From positions 1-33,077 of the forward strand of contig NZ_JARXHY010000027.1 in NCBI RefSeq assembly GCF_031127815.1: a DNA stretch of 33,077 nucleotides, written 5' to 3'. Of the stretch, positions 22,559 through 31,378 are shown in pieces; position 1 is the first letter of the stretch; the number at the start of each line of letters is the position of its first letter. A program made the translations under genes and the position numbers. The notes under the pieces were generated by a model, which was not told the DNA's origin, searched no databases, and saw only the letters and a list, made by a program, of their open reading frames with translations. This DNA is from Pelagicoccus sp. SDUM812003 (GTDB lineage Bacteria > Verrucomicrobiota > Verrucomicrobiia > Opitutales > Opitutaceae).

Positions 22559-24151
22559 ATGAAGAAGCTGGTTTCCATCGGAATACTGGGCGTACAGCTC
22601 GACTCCTTCGACCCTCAACGGCGGTGGGATCGTTGGCGGCCGACCGTATCCCTATGCCAGCAAGAAGACTTGCTCATCGATCGCTTCGAACTGCTCTACG
22701 AACCTAAGTTCGCCCAGCTGGCGAAAACGGTCAGCGAGGATATGCAGGCAGTTTCTCCCGAAACGGAGATCATTCGCCACCCCGTGAACCTAGGTGATCC
22801 ATGGGACCTGGAGAGCGTCTACGGAGCCCTCTACGACTTCGCCACCTCCTACCCTTTCGACACCGAAAACGAAGACTACATCGTCCACATCACGACCGGT
22901 ACCCACGTTTGCCAAATTTGCCTCTTTCTGCTCGCGGAATCGCGACATCTTCCGGCCCGACTCATTCAAACCTCCCCTCCGAAGCACGACCCATCTTCCT
23001 CGCCTGGCGACTATCGCATCATCGACCTCGACCTATCCCGCTACGACCAGCTCGCAGCCCGCTTCGAGATCGAAAAACTGGATACGGAAACTCAACTCAA
23101 ATCCGGCATCGCGACCCTGAACGAATCCTTCAACGCTATGATCCGAGAGATCGAGCAAGTCGCGATTCGCTCCCCTCATCCAATCCTGATCACCGGCCCT
23201 ACCGGCGCCGGCAAATCCCAGCTCGCTCGCCGCATCTACGAAGTGAAGCGAGCCAAGCGGGGCGTCAGCGGATCCTTCGTCGAGGTCAATTGCGCCACCC
23301 TTCGCGGCGATGGAGCGATGTCCGCGCTTTTTGGACACAAAAAAGGCTCCTTCACCGGCGCTCTCGACGATCGCGCCGGACTGCTCAAAGCCGCCAACAA
23401 AGGCGTACTTTTTCTGGACGAAATCGGGGAACTCGGTCTCGATGAGCAAGCCATGCTTCTCAGAGCGATCGAAGAGAAACGCTTTCTCCCAATGGGAGCG
23501 GACGAAGAAGCGGAGAGCGATTTCACCCTGATTTCCGGCACCAACCGAGACCTTTCACAGGAGGTCACCAAGGGCCGCTTCAGAGACGACCTTCTCGCTC
23601 GCATAAATCTCTGGTCCTATCAGCTGCCCGGGCTGAGCCAGCGAAAGGAGGACATCGAGCCGAACATTTCGTACGAGCTTTCCCGATACGCCAAAGACCA
23701 CGGGCGACAGATTCTTTTCAACAAGGAGGCGCGACGCGTCTACGAATCCTTCGCCACAAGTCCTAACGCGAAGTGGACTGGAAACTTCCGCGATCTCAAC
23801 GCCAGCATCACCCGCATGGCGACTCTGGCAGGTGGCAAACGCATCAACCAGGAGATCGTCGAAGCCGAGATCTCACGCCTTCAATGTCAATGGGGATCAG
23901 CGGAAAAACCTACAGCGGACGACGAACTCTTGGAGGCTATTCCTGAAGACAAGGCCAACGATATCGACCCCTTCGATAAACCTCAACTCGCAGCCGTTCT
24001 CCGCACCTGCAGAGACTCCAAGAACCTTTCCGACGCCGGACGTAAACTCTTCGCCGTATCCAGAAAGCAGAAGAAAACCAGCAACGACTCCGACCGCCTC
24101 CGCAAGTACCTCGCGAAATTCGGCCTGAACTGGGAAGGTATCATCAAGTGA
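22559..24151 (+). CDS. rtcR: RtcR, CARF-type sensor and sigma54-dependent activator
   Basis: 530 residues. The N-terminal region (1-180) is the RtcR/CARF sensor, with 'VSIGILGVQLD' at the start and 'IVHITTGTHVCQICLFLLAE' (108-127) as the likely nucleotide/RNA-end-binding loop. In enterobacterial RtcR this domain responds to RNA ends from damaged tRNA. The AAA+ domain follows: Walker A 'GPTGAGKS' (213-220), the sigma54-contact loop 'GSFTGA' (263-268; consensus GAFTGA) and Walker B 'VLFLDEIGE' (283-291). A C-terminal Fis-like DNA-binding segment covers about 480-530. It is divergent from ro60 across 236 bases that hold a sigma54-type promoter and an inverted repeat. It probably activates ro60-Y RNA-rtcA-rtcB on RNA damage. 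Confidence 0.95.
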   Translation: MKKLVSIGILGVQLDSFDPQRRWDRWRPTVSLCQQEDLLIDRFELLYEPKFAQLAKTVSEDMQAVSPETEIIRHPVNLGDPWDLESVYGALYDFATSYPFDTENEDYIVHITTGTHVCQICLFLLAESRHLPARLIQTSPPKHDPSSSPGDYRIIDLDLSRYDQLAARFEIEKLDTETQLKSGIATLNESFNAMIREIEQVAIRSPHPILITGPTGAGKSQLARRIYEVKRAKRGVSGSFVEVNCATLRGDGAMSALFGHKKGSFTGALDDRAGLLKAANKGVLFLDEIGELGLDEQAMLLRAIEEKRFLPMGADEEAESDFTLISGTNRDLSQEVTKGRFRDDLLARINLWSYQLPGLSQRKEDIEPNISYELSRYAKDHGRQILFNKEARRVYESFATSPNAKWTGNFRDLNASITRMATLAGGKRINQEIVEAEISRLQCQWGSAEKPTADDELLEAIPEDKANDIDPFDKPQLAAVLRTCRDSKNLSDAGRKLFAVSRKQKKTSNDSDRLRKYLAKFGLNWEGIIK

Positions 24152-24163
24152 AACAGGCCATTC

Positions 24164-24823
24164 CTAGAGGCTAAGCTTGTAGCGTGTGCTCCTCCCACCC
24201 CCGGTGGGAACGAAAACACCTTGCTCAACCAGAGTCTGAAGATCCCTTGTCGCTGTCGCCTTGGACACGCCAGTCAGGCTTCCATACTTTCGAGCATTCA
24301 TTCCTCCCTCAAAGCCATCTGGACCTTCATCGAGCATTCGTCGGACCACCTTTAGTTGGCGCTCGCTCAGCACTTCACGATGCGTATCGAAAAATCTAGT
24401 TTTCCTGAGAACGAAATCAATCTGCTCCTCCGCCCTCGCTTGGGCCTGCGCGGCAATACCAACAAAGTACCGTATCCATGAAGTCACTTCGTTACATTTC
24501 TGAGCCTGCTCAAGAGCATCATAGTAGGCCGATTTGTCCGCCTCTAATGCTTGGGAAAGACTCAATAGGGCAGGTCTCCCCAACCCCTGCGATATCGCCT
24601 TTTCCGACAAAGCCCGTCCGATACGTCCGTTACCATCCTCAAACGGATGTAGCGACTCGAAATATAGGTGGACCAAGGCCGAGCGAACTGGAGCTTGCCT
24701 CAGCTCGCTTGAGCTATCGTTGAACCATTTCACGAATCCATCCATCCGCTCAGGCAACTCCTCCGATGGCGGAGCCTCAAAGCGCGCCTTCGTTTTACCC
24801 ACCGCTCTAGACATTACCCGCAT
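24164..24823 (-). pseudogene. 5'-truncated Fic-family AMPylase-like gene
   Basis: The reading from ATG 24823 gives 219 residues with the intact Fic active-site motif 'HPFEDGNGRIGR' (59-70, catalytic His59) and a C-terminal winged-helix-like domain ('KYGSLTGVSKATATRDLQTLVEQGVF', split here at 'ATRD'). Family-like sequence continues in frame upstream of the ATG ('GEWRTHPDP', to 24845) before an in-frame TAA at 24866-24868. Normal relatives carry about 120-150 more N-terminal residues, including the inhibitory helix with (S/T)xxxE(G/N). That part is missing, so this is either a decayed gene or a short, uninhibited Fic protein. Fic proteins transfer AMP or other nucleotides to target proteins. 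It is convergent with rtcR, 12 bases apart. Confidence 0.7.
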
Positions 24824-24986
24824 TGGGTCTGGATGAGTTCGCCACTCACCCAGCGAAACGCCAATTTACACACATTTGCACATATCAGGGCATTTCTAAA
24901 ACTGTATTTGTCTTTTCTTCAACGACTTATGAATTTTAGATCAAGTCCGTTCACTTCAATCGCTTCGAGGAAGAGGGAAGAATAAT

Positions 24987-25008
24987 CGAAAAACGCATAA
25001 CGTTTTCG
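24987..25008 (-). terminator. candidate hairpin terminator after mgtE
   Basis: CGAAAACG and CGTTTTTCG arms around TTATG (minus-strand reading) lie 15 bases past the mgtE stop. The stem has one bulged base. The downstream sequence is only moderately T-rich (ATTATTCTTCC), so termination strength is uncertain. Confidence 0.4.
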
Positions 25009-25023
25009 GGGCATTGTTACCCG

Positions 25024-26403
25024 TCAAATGAGCCAGGGGAGAGCAAGCGAGGCGAGGCCCAGCACCAAGAGGAAGCCGCACATGTCGGTCACGGTGGTCA
25101 GGATGGGGCCGGACGCGAGGGCGGGATCTTGCTTGAATGCCTTGAGCAGGAGGGGAACGAGACCGCCCACGCAGACGGCGATGGTGGTGTTCAGAGCGAG
25201 CGCGGTCCCGACCACGGCGCCAAGGTAGGGATTGCCTTTCCACAGCCAAGCCAGGCCTCCGATAAGAAGTCCGAGGCAAAGCCCATTGATCAGGCCGACC
25301 GAGGATTCCTTCAGGAAAACGCGGCCGAATTCCTTGGGGCTGATGAGCTCCAACGAGAGCTCCCGCATGGAGACGGCCACGGCCTGATTTCCAGAACACC
25401 CGGACATGTCCGAAATGATTGGCAGAAACACGGCCAAGGCGATGACCGCCTCTAAGGTGTCCTGATGGAAGGCGATGACGCTGGCGGCGATGAGGTTGAG
25501 CACGATGTTGATGCTGAGCCAGGCCAGCCGGCGACGGCTACGCACCATGAGCGGCATCGAGCGCAGCTCCTCTTTACCCATGAGTCCCTGGATCTTCAGC
25601 AAGTCCTCGGTCGCCGCCTCCTGCAGGGCTTCCGTCGAAGCCTCCCTGTCCACAATCCCGAGAAGGCGGCCGGAATCGTCCACTACCGGCAGTCCGAGGA
25701 AATGGTGTTGCTCGAAAAGGTGAGCCAGATCGATCACGGAAGTCTCCGGACTGACCGTGATCGGATTGGGGATCATGATGTCGGACGCGCTTTGATCCGG
25801 CGTGGCGAAAAGGAGGTTGCGCACCGGCAGCACGCCGACCAGTCGACGGCCCCGGTCCAGCACGTAGGCGTACTGCACGCCGTATTCCAGATACTTTTCC
25901 CGCTTCGCTCGGATGTCTTGCAGGATGCCTTCGACCGTGGCCTTTCGGTGGAAAGAGACATACTCGCTGTACATGATCGAGCCGGCCGTTCCGTCGGGGA
26001 AGGCCATGAAACGGCGGGTCTCCTCGGCGACGTCGACTTTGAGGACTTCCAAAATCGCCTCCGAGTCGTCCTCGTGCATTTCGTTGAGCAGGTCGACTCG
26101 ATCATCGCTGTCGAGCCGAGCCAGGATGGGGGCGGCGGCTTCTGGAGCCAGATCCTCGATGATGGAGGCGCCTTGAGAGTAATGCACGTGCTCGAGCAGC
26201 TCGGCGGCGTTTTTCGGCGCGAGCAGGCCGAAAAGCGAACGGCGGTCCTCATGATCGAGGCGGTCCACGAGCTTGGCCGTGTCGTCGACATCTGCTTGCT
26301 TGATCACTTCGACGCAGCGGAGAGCGTCTTCCGAGGCGACAGCCGCGGTGAGAGCGTCAAGAAGATCGTCGAACTTGGATGCGGGTTGGTCAGTGGTTTC
26401 CAT
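25024..26403 (-). CDS. mgtE: MgtE-family magnesium transporter
   Basis: 459 residues from ATG 26403 (METTDQPAS); the frame is open further upstream but without homology. Domain order is typical of MgtE: a soluble N-domain of helical repeats (about 10-130, 'LLAPKNAAELLEHV', 'ILARLDSDDRVDLLNEM'), two CBS domains (about 135-260, 'NPITVSPETSVIDLAHLFEQ', 'GLPVVDDSGRLLGIV') that sense cytoplasmic Mg2+, and five membrane helices (about 290-459). The pore helix region reads 'FLPIISDMSGCSGNQAVAVSMRE', which differs from the common GGNAGTQS form but fits an SLC41/MgtE subgroup. It moves Mg2+ and possibly Co2+ inward. No Mg-sensing leader was recognised in the 228-base gap upstream, which is shared with the divergent tail sheath gene. 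Confidence 0.92.
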   Translation of the reverse strand: METTDQPASKFDDLLDALTAAVASEDALRCVEVIKQADVDDTAKLVDRLDHEDRRSLFGLLAPKNAAELLEHVHYSQGASIIEDLAPEAAAPILARLDSDDRVDLLNEMHEDDSEAILEVLKVDVAEETRRFMAFPDGTAGSIMYSEYVSFHRKATVEGILQDIRAKREKYLEYGVQYAYVLDRGRRLVGVLPVRNLLFATPDQSASDIMIPNPITVSPETSVIDLAHLFEQHHFLGLPVVDDSGRLLGIVDREASTEALQEAATEDLLKIQGLMGKEELRSMPLMVRSRRRLAWLSINIVLNLIAASVIAFHQDTLEAVIALAVFLPIISDMSGCSGNQAVAVSMRELSLELISPKEFGRVFLKESSVGLINGLCLGLLIGGLAWLWKGNPYLGAVVGTALALNTTIAVCVGGLVPLLLKAFKQDPALASGPILTTVTDMCGFLLVLGLASLALPWLI

Positions 26404-26631
26404 GATGCGTAGTTGGCGGCGCTTCGGCGGGAGCGAGCTAAGCCGTCCCAGCCACAATTCAAGTAGGCCTAAGAACGACCGACGGGTCGACCCTTATCGC
26501 TTCGATGGGCAACGCTCGCGGCAAACGACAAACGGCGCTGACCACTTGGGGTGATTGACGCTTGAGCCTACCATCGCCCTGCCATTGGATTAAGCCAGCC
26601 TACCGCCCGCCAGCCCGCAACACCATCCAAC

Positions 26632-28200
26632 TTGCCTCATCGCATCTACAGAACTCCCGGCGTCTACGTGAAGGAGATCGGCCTGCTCCCGCCATCGATC
26701 GAGCCTATCCGCACCGCCGTTCCCGCATTCATCGGCTACACCCCACGGTGCGAAACCCACGGAAAGCCCTACCGCTACGAGCCCACCAAGATCGCTTCGC
26801 TGCAAGAGTTCGTGCGCATTTTCGGGCGGGCCCACGATCCCGAGGAAAACGGCTCGAGCAGGCCGAGCTTTCACCTGAAGCCGGGGAGCTCGCCGTCCTC
26901 AGTCGACCTCATCAACCTCCACGGAAGCACGCATTCGATCCTGCCCGATGCGGGGACCATCTACTACCTCTTCGACAGCCTGCGACTCTTTTATGACAAC
27001 GGGGGCGGCGACGCCTACATCGTCTCAACCGGTCCCTACGGAAAGCCAGACGGAGCCCCGGCGACCGACCCTCGGTCCATCGTGAACCGGAACGTGCGCC
27101 TCTCCGAACTGCAGACCGGCCTCGCAGCTCTCGAGTCGAAAACCGAGCCGACGCTCACCCTTTGCCCCGACGCTGCCCTGCTCTCGCCGACAGAGAACGC
27201 CAGCCTCATGCAAAGCATGTTGCAGCAAAACGCCCGGACACTCTCGGCCGTGAGCATTCTCGACGTCAGCGAGGGCCGAGCCCCCGAGTCCTCCAGCTAC
27301 CTAAACGGGATCGCCGCGTACCGCTCCCGCGTGGGAAACCAAAACCTAAGCTTCGGCTTAGCCTACTACCCGTTTCTTCAGGCCAACGTCGTTCGAGCGG
27401 ACGAGATCGATGCGCGCAACCTGTTTGGCGGCGACCCTTCGCTCCTGGAACCCGTCCTCAGCCCCCCTCACCGCCCGAATCGCGATGCCGCCAAGCTCCT
27501 GGGCCTGATGACTCGTTCGAGCCGCGACCCAGACCTGCTGCGCGAGTACGACCAAAAACTGGAGAGCGCCAGCGACGCCTACCGGCAAATCAAAGCAGGC
27601 GTCAGAGAAGCGGCCAACCGCCTGCCCCCAAGCGGGGCTATCGCCGGAGCCATCGTAAAAACCGATCAGCGCCGCGGCGTCTGGAAAGCTCCCGCCAACA
27701 TCGCCCTAACAAGCGTTTCCGGTGTCACGATCAACCTGTCCAGCTCTCAGCAAGCTCCGCTCAACATCGACCCCCAGGGCGGAAAATCCATCAACGCCAT
27801 CCGCGCCTTCTCGTGGCGCGGCACCCTTGTCTGGGGAGCGAGAACCCTCGCCGGAAACGATCCTGAACTGCGCTACATCCCGGCCCGACGAACGCTTCTC
27901 TTCATCGAGCAATCCGTTGATCGCGGTCTCCAGCCCTTCGTCTTCAAACCCAACGACGCCAGCACCTGGTCCAGCATTCGCAACGCTATCGAAGCCTTTC
28001 TGCGGGACCTTTGGCGAGACGGAGCGTTCGCCGGCTACACGGAACGTGACGCTTTCAGCGTCCGCTGCGGCCTAGGCAGCACCATGACCGCCGCCGATAT
28101 CAGCGCCCATCGCATCCGTATCCAAATCGCGGTTGCGCTGCAGCGGCCCGCCGAGTTCTCCATCATCTCTTTGTCGCTCAACCTGCGTTCCGCCCCCTAG
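26632..28200 (+). CDS. phage-type contractile tail sheath protein
   Basis: 522 residues. The N-terminus 'IYRTPGVYVKEI' is the family's 'PGVYVEE' strand and fixes the start near TTG 26632, which is the only start codon available and has no Shine-Dalgarno site. The C-terminus ('FVFKPNDASTWSSIRNAIEAF', read in two parts, then 'LWRDGAFAGYTERDAF' and 'PAEFSI') matches the conserved sheath domain that mediates the subunit mesh. The middle ('DNGGGDAYIVSTGPYG', 'LCPDAALL') is also typical. Such proteins form the contractile sheath of myophage tails, R-type tailocins and extracellular contractile injection systems. No tube, baseplate, spike or AAA+ gene lies in the window, so its partners are elsewhere or lost. 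Confidence 0.88.
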   Translation: MPHRIYRTPGVYVKEIGLLPPSIEPIRTAVPAFIGYTPRCETHGKPYRYEPTKIASLQEFVRIFGRAHDPEENGSSRPSFHLKPGSSPSSVDLINLHGSTHSILPDAGTIYYLFDSLRLFYDNGGGDAYIVSTGPYGKPDGAPATDPRSIVNRNVRLSELQTGLAALESKTEPTLTLCPDAALLSPTENASLMQSMLQQNARTLSAVSILDVSEGRAPESSSYLNGIAAYRSRVGNQNLSFGLAYYPFLQANVVRADEIDARNLFGGDPSLLEPVLSPPHRPNRDAAKLLGLMTRSSRDPDLLREYDQKLESASDAYRQIKAGVREAANRLPPSGAIAGAIVKTDQRRGVWKAPANIALTSVSGVTINLSSSQQAPLNIDPQGGKSINAIRAFSWRGTLVWGARTLAGNDPELRYIPARRTLLFIEQSVDRGLQPFVFKPNDASTWSSIRNAIEAFLRDLWRDGAFAGYTERDAFSVRCGLGSTMTAADISAHRIRIQIAVALQRPAEFSIISLSLNLRSAP

Positions 28201-28324
28201 GAAGCCGCTAGGCAAGCAGCTCGGAACGTTCCTGCGGGCTCGGCGACGCTGCATTGAGGCGCGATCCCTATTTTAGCCGGAAGCATGGGAACGGTTTAGC
28301 GCCTAGATTTCGTACCCAGTTTTA

Positions 28325-30799
28325 TCAGGGGATGCTTTTTACGACTCGGAAACCGAGCGTCTCATGCCGGTTCCAAGGGAAGGTCCAATGTCGTTTCGCT
28401 GATCGGCAGTCTTTTGCGGCCGCGTCCCAGGAACCACCACGCAGTATACGATAGATCGATTCGGCTCCGGCGCCGGTCGGATCGATAGCGTCGCCGTCAT
28501 AGTCGCCCTCGCTATCGAAACACCACTCCCATACGTTGCCGTGCATATCGAATAAGCCGAATGCGTTGGCCGCCTTCTGTCCGACAGGAAAGATGCGCCC
28601 CGAGCTGTTGCCCGCGTACCATCCCGCCTGGTCGAGGCTCTCATCCAGGCGGGTCCTCCCGGTCTCCTTGATTTCACCAGTATAAAACGCTGTATTCACT
28701 CCCGCGCGACACGCATACTCCCACTCGGCTTCCGTTGGAAGTCGATAACCGGTCGACTCGAGATCGATCGTCCAGTCACTCAAATCGACGGCAAGCGACT
28801 CGTCGTTTTCCATACGAGATCGATAGCTACAATAGGCCATAGCCCCATACCAGCTCACACCAACGCAAGGATAGGCCCCCTTTCCTACCGCGTATTCAAA
28901 TCCCGTTGGACCAGGATAAACCTGCCCATTGGTATCCTCGAATCGCATCAGCGTTTGCGAATCGCCCTCCGCATTGGCAACTCCACCCGGAGCAACGAGC
29001 AGCAGGCCGTTCATCAACGCCCAGTTGTAGACTTCGACGAATTCGGCGTTGGTCACTTCCGTGCGGCCGATTGAAACGTCGCGGGTTAGCGTCACTTGAT
29101 GCTGCGTTTCAACCCGACCACCGACGCGGCCAATTTCGGTCGAGGGCGAACCCATCACAAAGGAACCTGCGGGCACGACGACCTGCCCAATCTGCGGCGG
29201 CACGTATTCGTATACGATGACCGTGATCGTATCAGAACTTTGGTTACTCTCATCGTCCGTAACGGAAAGCGTTACCTCGTTCACGCCGACTGGCATCGCC
29301 ACTTCCACCCTCGCCCCGCTGGCAGCCCCACCGGGCCAGCTCCATTTCCAGGAAACGATGCTTCCATCCGGATCCTTAGACTGCGACCCATCCAATGCGA
29401 CCGTCGCCGAACCGTTCCCATCCTCGTCGATCGCTTGCGCATCCTTTCCCGCATCAACGTAGGGAATCGTTTCCAAGCCGGAAGTGGCCGCTACGCGGAA
29501 ACCGAAATCGTCACGCATCGTGTCCGGCGAGTTCCAGCCGCGATGGGCCGAGCGGCTGTATCGCGCCGACGCGAAGTAGTTTCCACCCTTGAAAACATAA
29601 ACGCCCTCGCCGCTCAAAACCGGATCTACAGCTGGTTCCTCATCGAATTCGACGAACCCATCATAGACCCATTCGAACAGGTTTCCATGCGTGTCGTACA
29701 GGCCCCAAGGGTTCGCTAGCTTCTGCCCGACTTCGTGAGCTCGGCTCCCACTGTTTTCGCGGTACCAGCCAGCCGATTCCAGATCCGCGTAGCGCGCTGT
29801 GGTGGTCCCCGCCCGGCAAGCGTATTCCCACTCGGCTTCCGTCGGCAGGCGGTATCCCGTTTTCCGAAAGTCCACACGCCACGTCGCAAGGTCCACGGCC
29901 TGTTGCACTCCGCCCTCCATACGCGTCAAATAATGACAGTAGGCCAATGCTCCGTAGCGACTGATGCGGCCAGAAGGATAGTTCTCGTATCCACGCTGAA
30001 CGACAAACGAATCTCCGTCGAAACGAATTGGCGTGTATCGATTGTCGTAGTACAGCAGCGGTTGCGGGTCGCCTTCCTGGTTTCGCACCGAACCCGTCTC
30101 TTCATCCACATCGATCAGGCCTTCTTCGAGAGCCCAATTCAAAATCTTCACCACCTGTCCGTTGGTGACTTCCGTGCGGCCGATGCGAAACGAACGGGTC
30201 AATGTAACCTCGTGTCGGGTTTCGCTCGTCGACCGACCTTCCTCATCCTCAGGCGAGCCCATGTAGAAAACGCCCGCCTCGATCAAACGATAGGTCGCAG
30301 GCAGACCGCCGGCCAGTTTGACCGAATAGAGCGCTCCGTCCGGCAACGAGCTGACATCGGCAGCAGCCTCGTCGCCAAACCTGGAAACCAGATCCTCATC
30401 CAAGACAGACCAAGACTTCCCATCCAAACTGTATGCGATTTCGCAGCTCACTCCTTCCCGCAACGGCCAGAACCTAAGCCGCGTTACGTCGCCTTCCTTG
30501 AACTCCAAATGAAAGCGCAGGTCGCGATCCACGGGATTCAGATCGGCTACGAATTCGAAAAAATTGCTTTGTCCATCGCCATCCGGATCCGACTCCAAGT
30601 TTGTAAACGAGGGTTGTTCAAATTGCGATTCGCTCAAATGCTCCGCCAACCAAAGATCGTACGCTTCCCGAGCCAAGTCGCTCAGCTCGCTCAGCGTCAA
30701 CTCCCAATTCAGTGGCGAAGTCGTCGACTGCGCGGTTGCTGCCTGGCAAAGACGAACGCCCAAGCAACACGACAAGGCCATGACTATCGATCGAAACAT
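28325..30799 (-). CDS. secreted protein with two FGE-sulfatase domains around a PKD domain
   Basis: 824 residues. A signal peptide (ends near 'LCQAATA', residue 22) is followed by a short calcium-type segment 'DPDGDGQSNFFEFVADLNP'. The first FGE-sulfatase domain runs about 175-455 ('IGRTEVTNGQ', 'GYRLPTEAEWEYACRAGTTT', 'YDTHGNLFEWVYDGF', 'GFRVAA'), a PKD domain about 460-545 ('DGSQSKDPDGSIVSWKWSW'), and a second FGE domain about 550-824 ('IGRTEVTNAEF', 'GYRLPTEAEWEYACRAG', 'FDMHGNVWEWCFD', 'ILRGGSWDAAAKDCRSA'). True formylglycine-generating enzymes use two Cys in this last region; domain 1 has none there and domain 2 only one. It is therefore probably a binding protein rather than a sulfatase activator. 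Confidence 0.88.
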   Translation of the reverse strand: MFRSIVMALSCCLGVRLCQAATAQSTTSPLNWELTLSELSDLAREAYDLWLAEHLSESQFEQPSFTNLESDPDGDGQSNFFEFVADLNPVDRDLRFHLEFKEGDVTRLRFWPLREGVSCEIAYSLDGKSWSVLDEDLVSRFGDEAAADVSSLPDGALYSVKLAGGLPATYRLIEAGVFYMGSPEDEEGRSTSETRHEVTLTRSFRIGRTEVTNGQVVKILNWALEEGLIDVDEETGSVRNQEGDPQPLLYYDNRYTPIRFDGDSFVVQRGYENYPSGRISRYGALAYCHYLTRMEGGVQQAVDLATWRVDFRKTGYRLPTEAEWEYACRAGTTTARYADLESAGWYRENSGSRAHEVGQKLANPWGLYDTHGNLFEWVYDGFVEFDEEPAVDPVLSGEGVYVFKGGNYFASARYSRSAHRGWNSPDTMRDDFGFRVAATSGLETIPYVDAGKDAQAIDEDGNGSATVALDGSQSKDPDGSIVSWKWSWPGGAASGARVEVAMPVGVNEVTLSVTDDESNQSSDTITVIVYEYVPPQIGQVVVPAGSFVMGSPSTEIGRVGGRVETQHQVTLTRDVSIGRTEVTNAEFVEVYNWALMNGLLLVAPGGVANAEGDSQTLMRFEDTNGQVYPGPTGFEYAVGKGAYPCVGVSWYGAMAYCSYRSRMENDESLAVDLSDWTIDLESTGYRLPTEAEWEYACRAGVNTAFYTGEIKETGRTRLDESLDQAGWYAGNSSGRIFPVGQKAANAFGLFDMHGNVWEWCFDSEGDYDGDAIDPTGAGAESIYRILRGGSWDAAAKDCRSAKRHWTFPWNRHETLGFRVVKSIP

Positions 30800-31378
30800 T
30801 AGAGTTGGGGTAGAGGAGTTGGGGGAGCTTCGTACTTTCGATTCGAAATGGAACTGCTGACAAGCCCCGCCCCGAATATTACAAACGATACCTCTGATAT
30901 ATCGATCAGATCAGAAAAGCGATTATCGATTTCGAATCAAATCCACTCGGGGCTGGATATGGGCGAATCGATAGTCGACAAAGCCTCGGCGAGCCATGAC
31001 GAACTGCTAAACCGAATTTGATAATCGGTCCTTCTCGAGAAAGTCGCCGGCAGCTCAACGGGCGATTTCCTACCTGAGATCTGAACGGACAACGAGAGGA
31101 ACGACTCGACTCGGAAAGCGCCGATACGATCAACTCAGAAAGCTCTTTCCGAGGGTCCACCTGTTGCGTGAACCAAACGCAGGCATGGCCCAATCCGAGT
31201 TGATAGGCTTCTGCGAGGGAACGCTCATGCGCCCCCGAAGCAGCGCGAGCCATCCGATAAACAAGGCTCGCTCACCTCGAAAATCCAACTCGCTAAAGCA
31301 AACCCACTTGCTCTAATGTTGCCACGAGCAGGCCTCGTTTTTTTCCGAGCATGCTACTGTAGAATTCGAATCCATCTC
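30800..31378. other. long intergenic region, possible decayed ORF
   Basis: About 580 bases between divergent genes. A minus-strand frame at 30906-31253 would encode 115 residues whose first 45 ('AEAYQLGLGHACVWFTQQVD') look protein-like; the rest does not. It has no ribosome site and matches no family I know, so it may be a relic. The stretch around 30890-30935 has several short GATC/ATCGAT palindromes. No promoter could be assigned with confidence. Confidence 0.4.

Noticed and set aside
25465-26412. 315-codon frame antisense to mgtE
   Set aside because: Mirror of the mgtE codon pattern; His/Arg/Asp-rich composition without domain features.
26404-26631. Magnesium riboswitch (M-box) before mgtE
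   Set aside because: No M-box consensus blocks seen on the minus strand; only short hairpins.
27162-27866. 234-codon frame inside the tail sheath gene
   Set aside because: Arg/Pro/Ser-rich out-of-frame reading of a well-supported gene.
29735-30802. 355-codon frame antisense to the FGE-domain gene
   Set aside because: Antisense shadow; the opposite strand has a signal peptide and clear domains.
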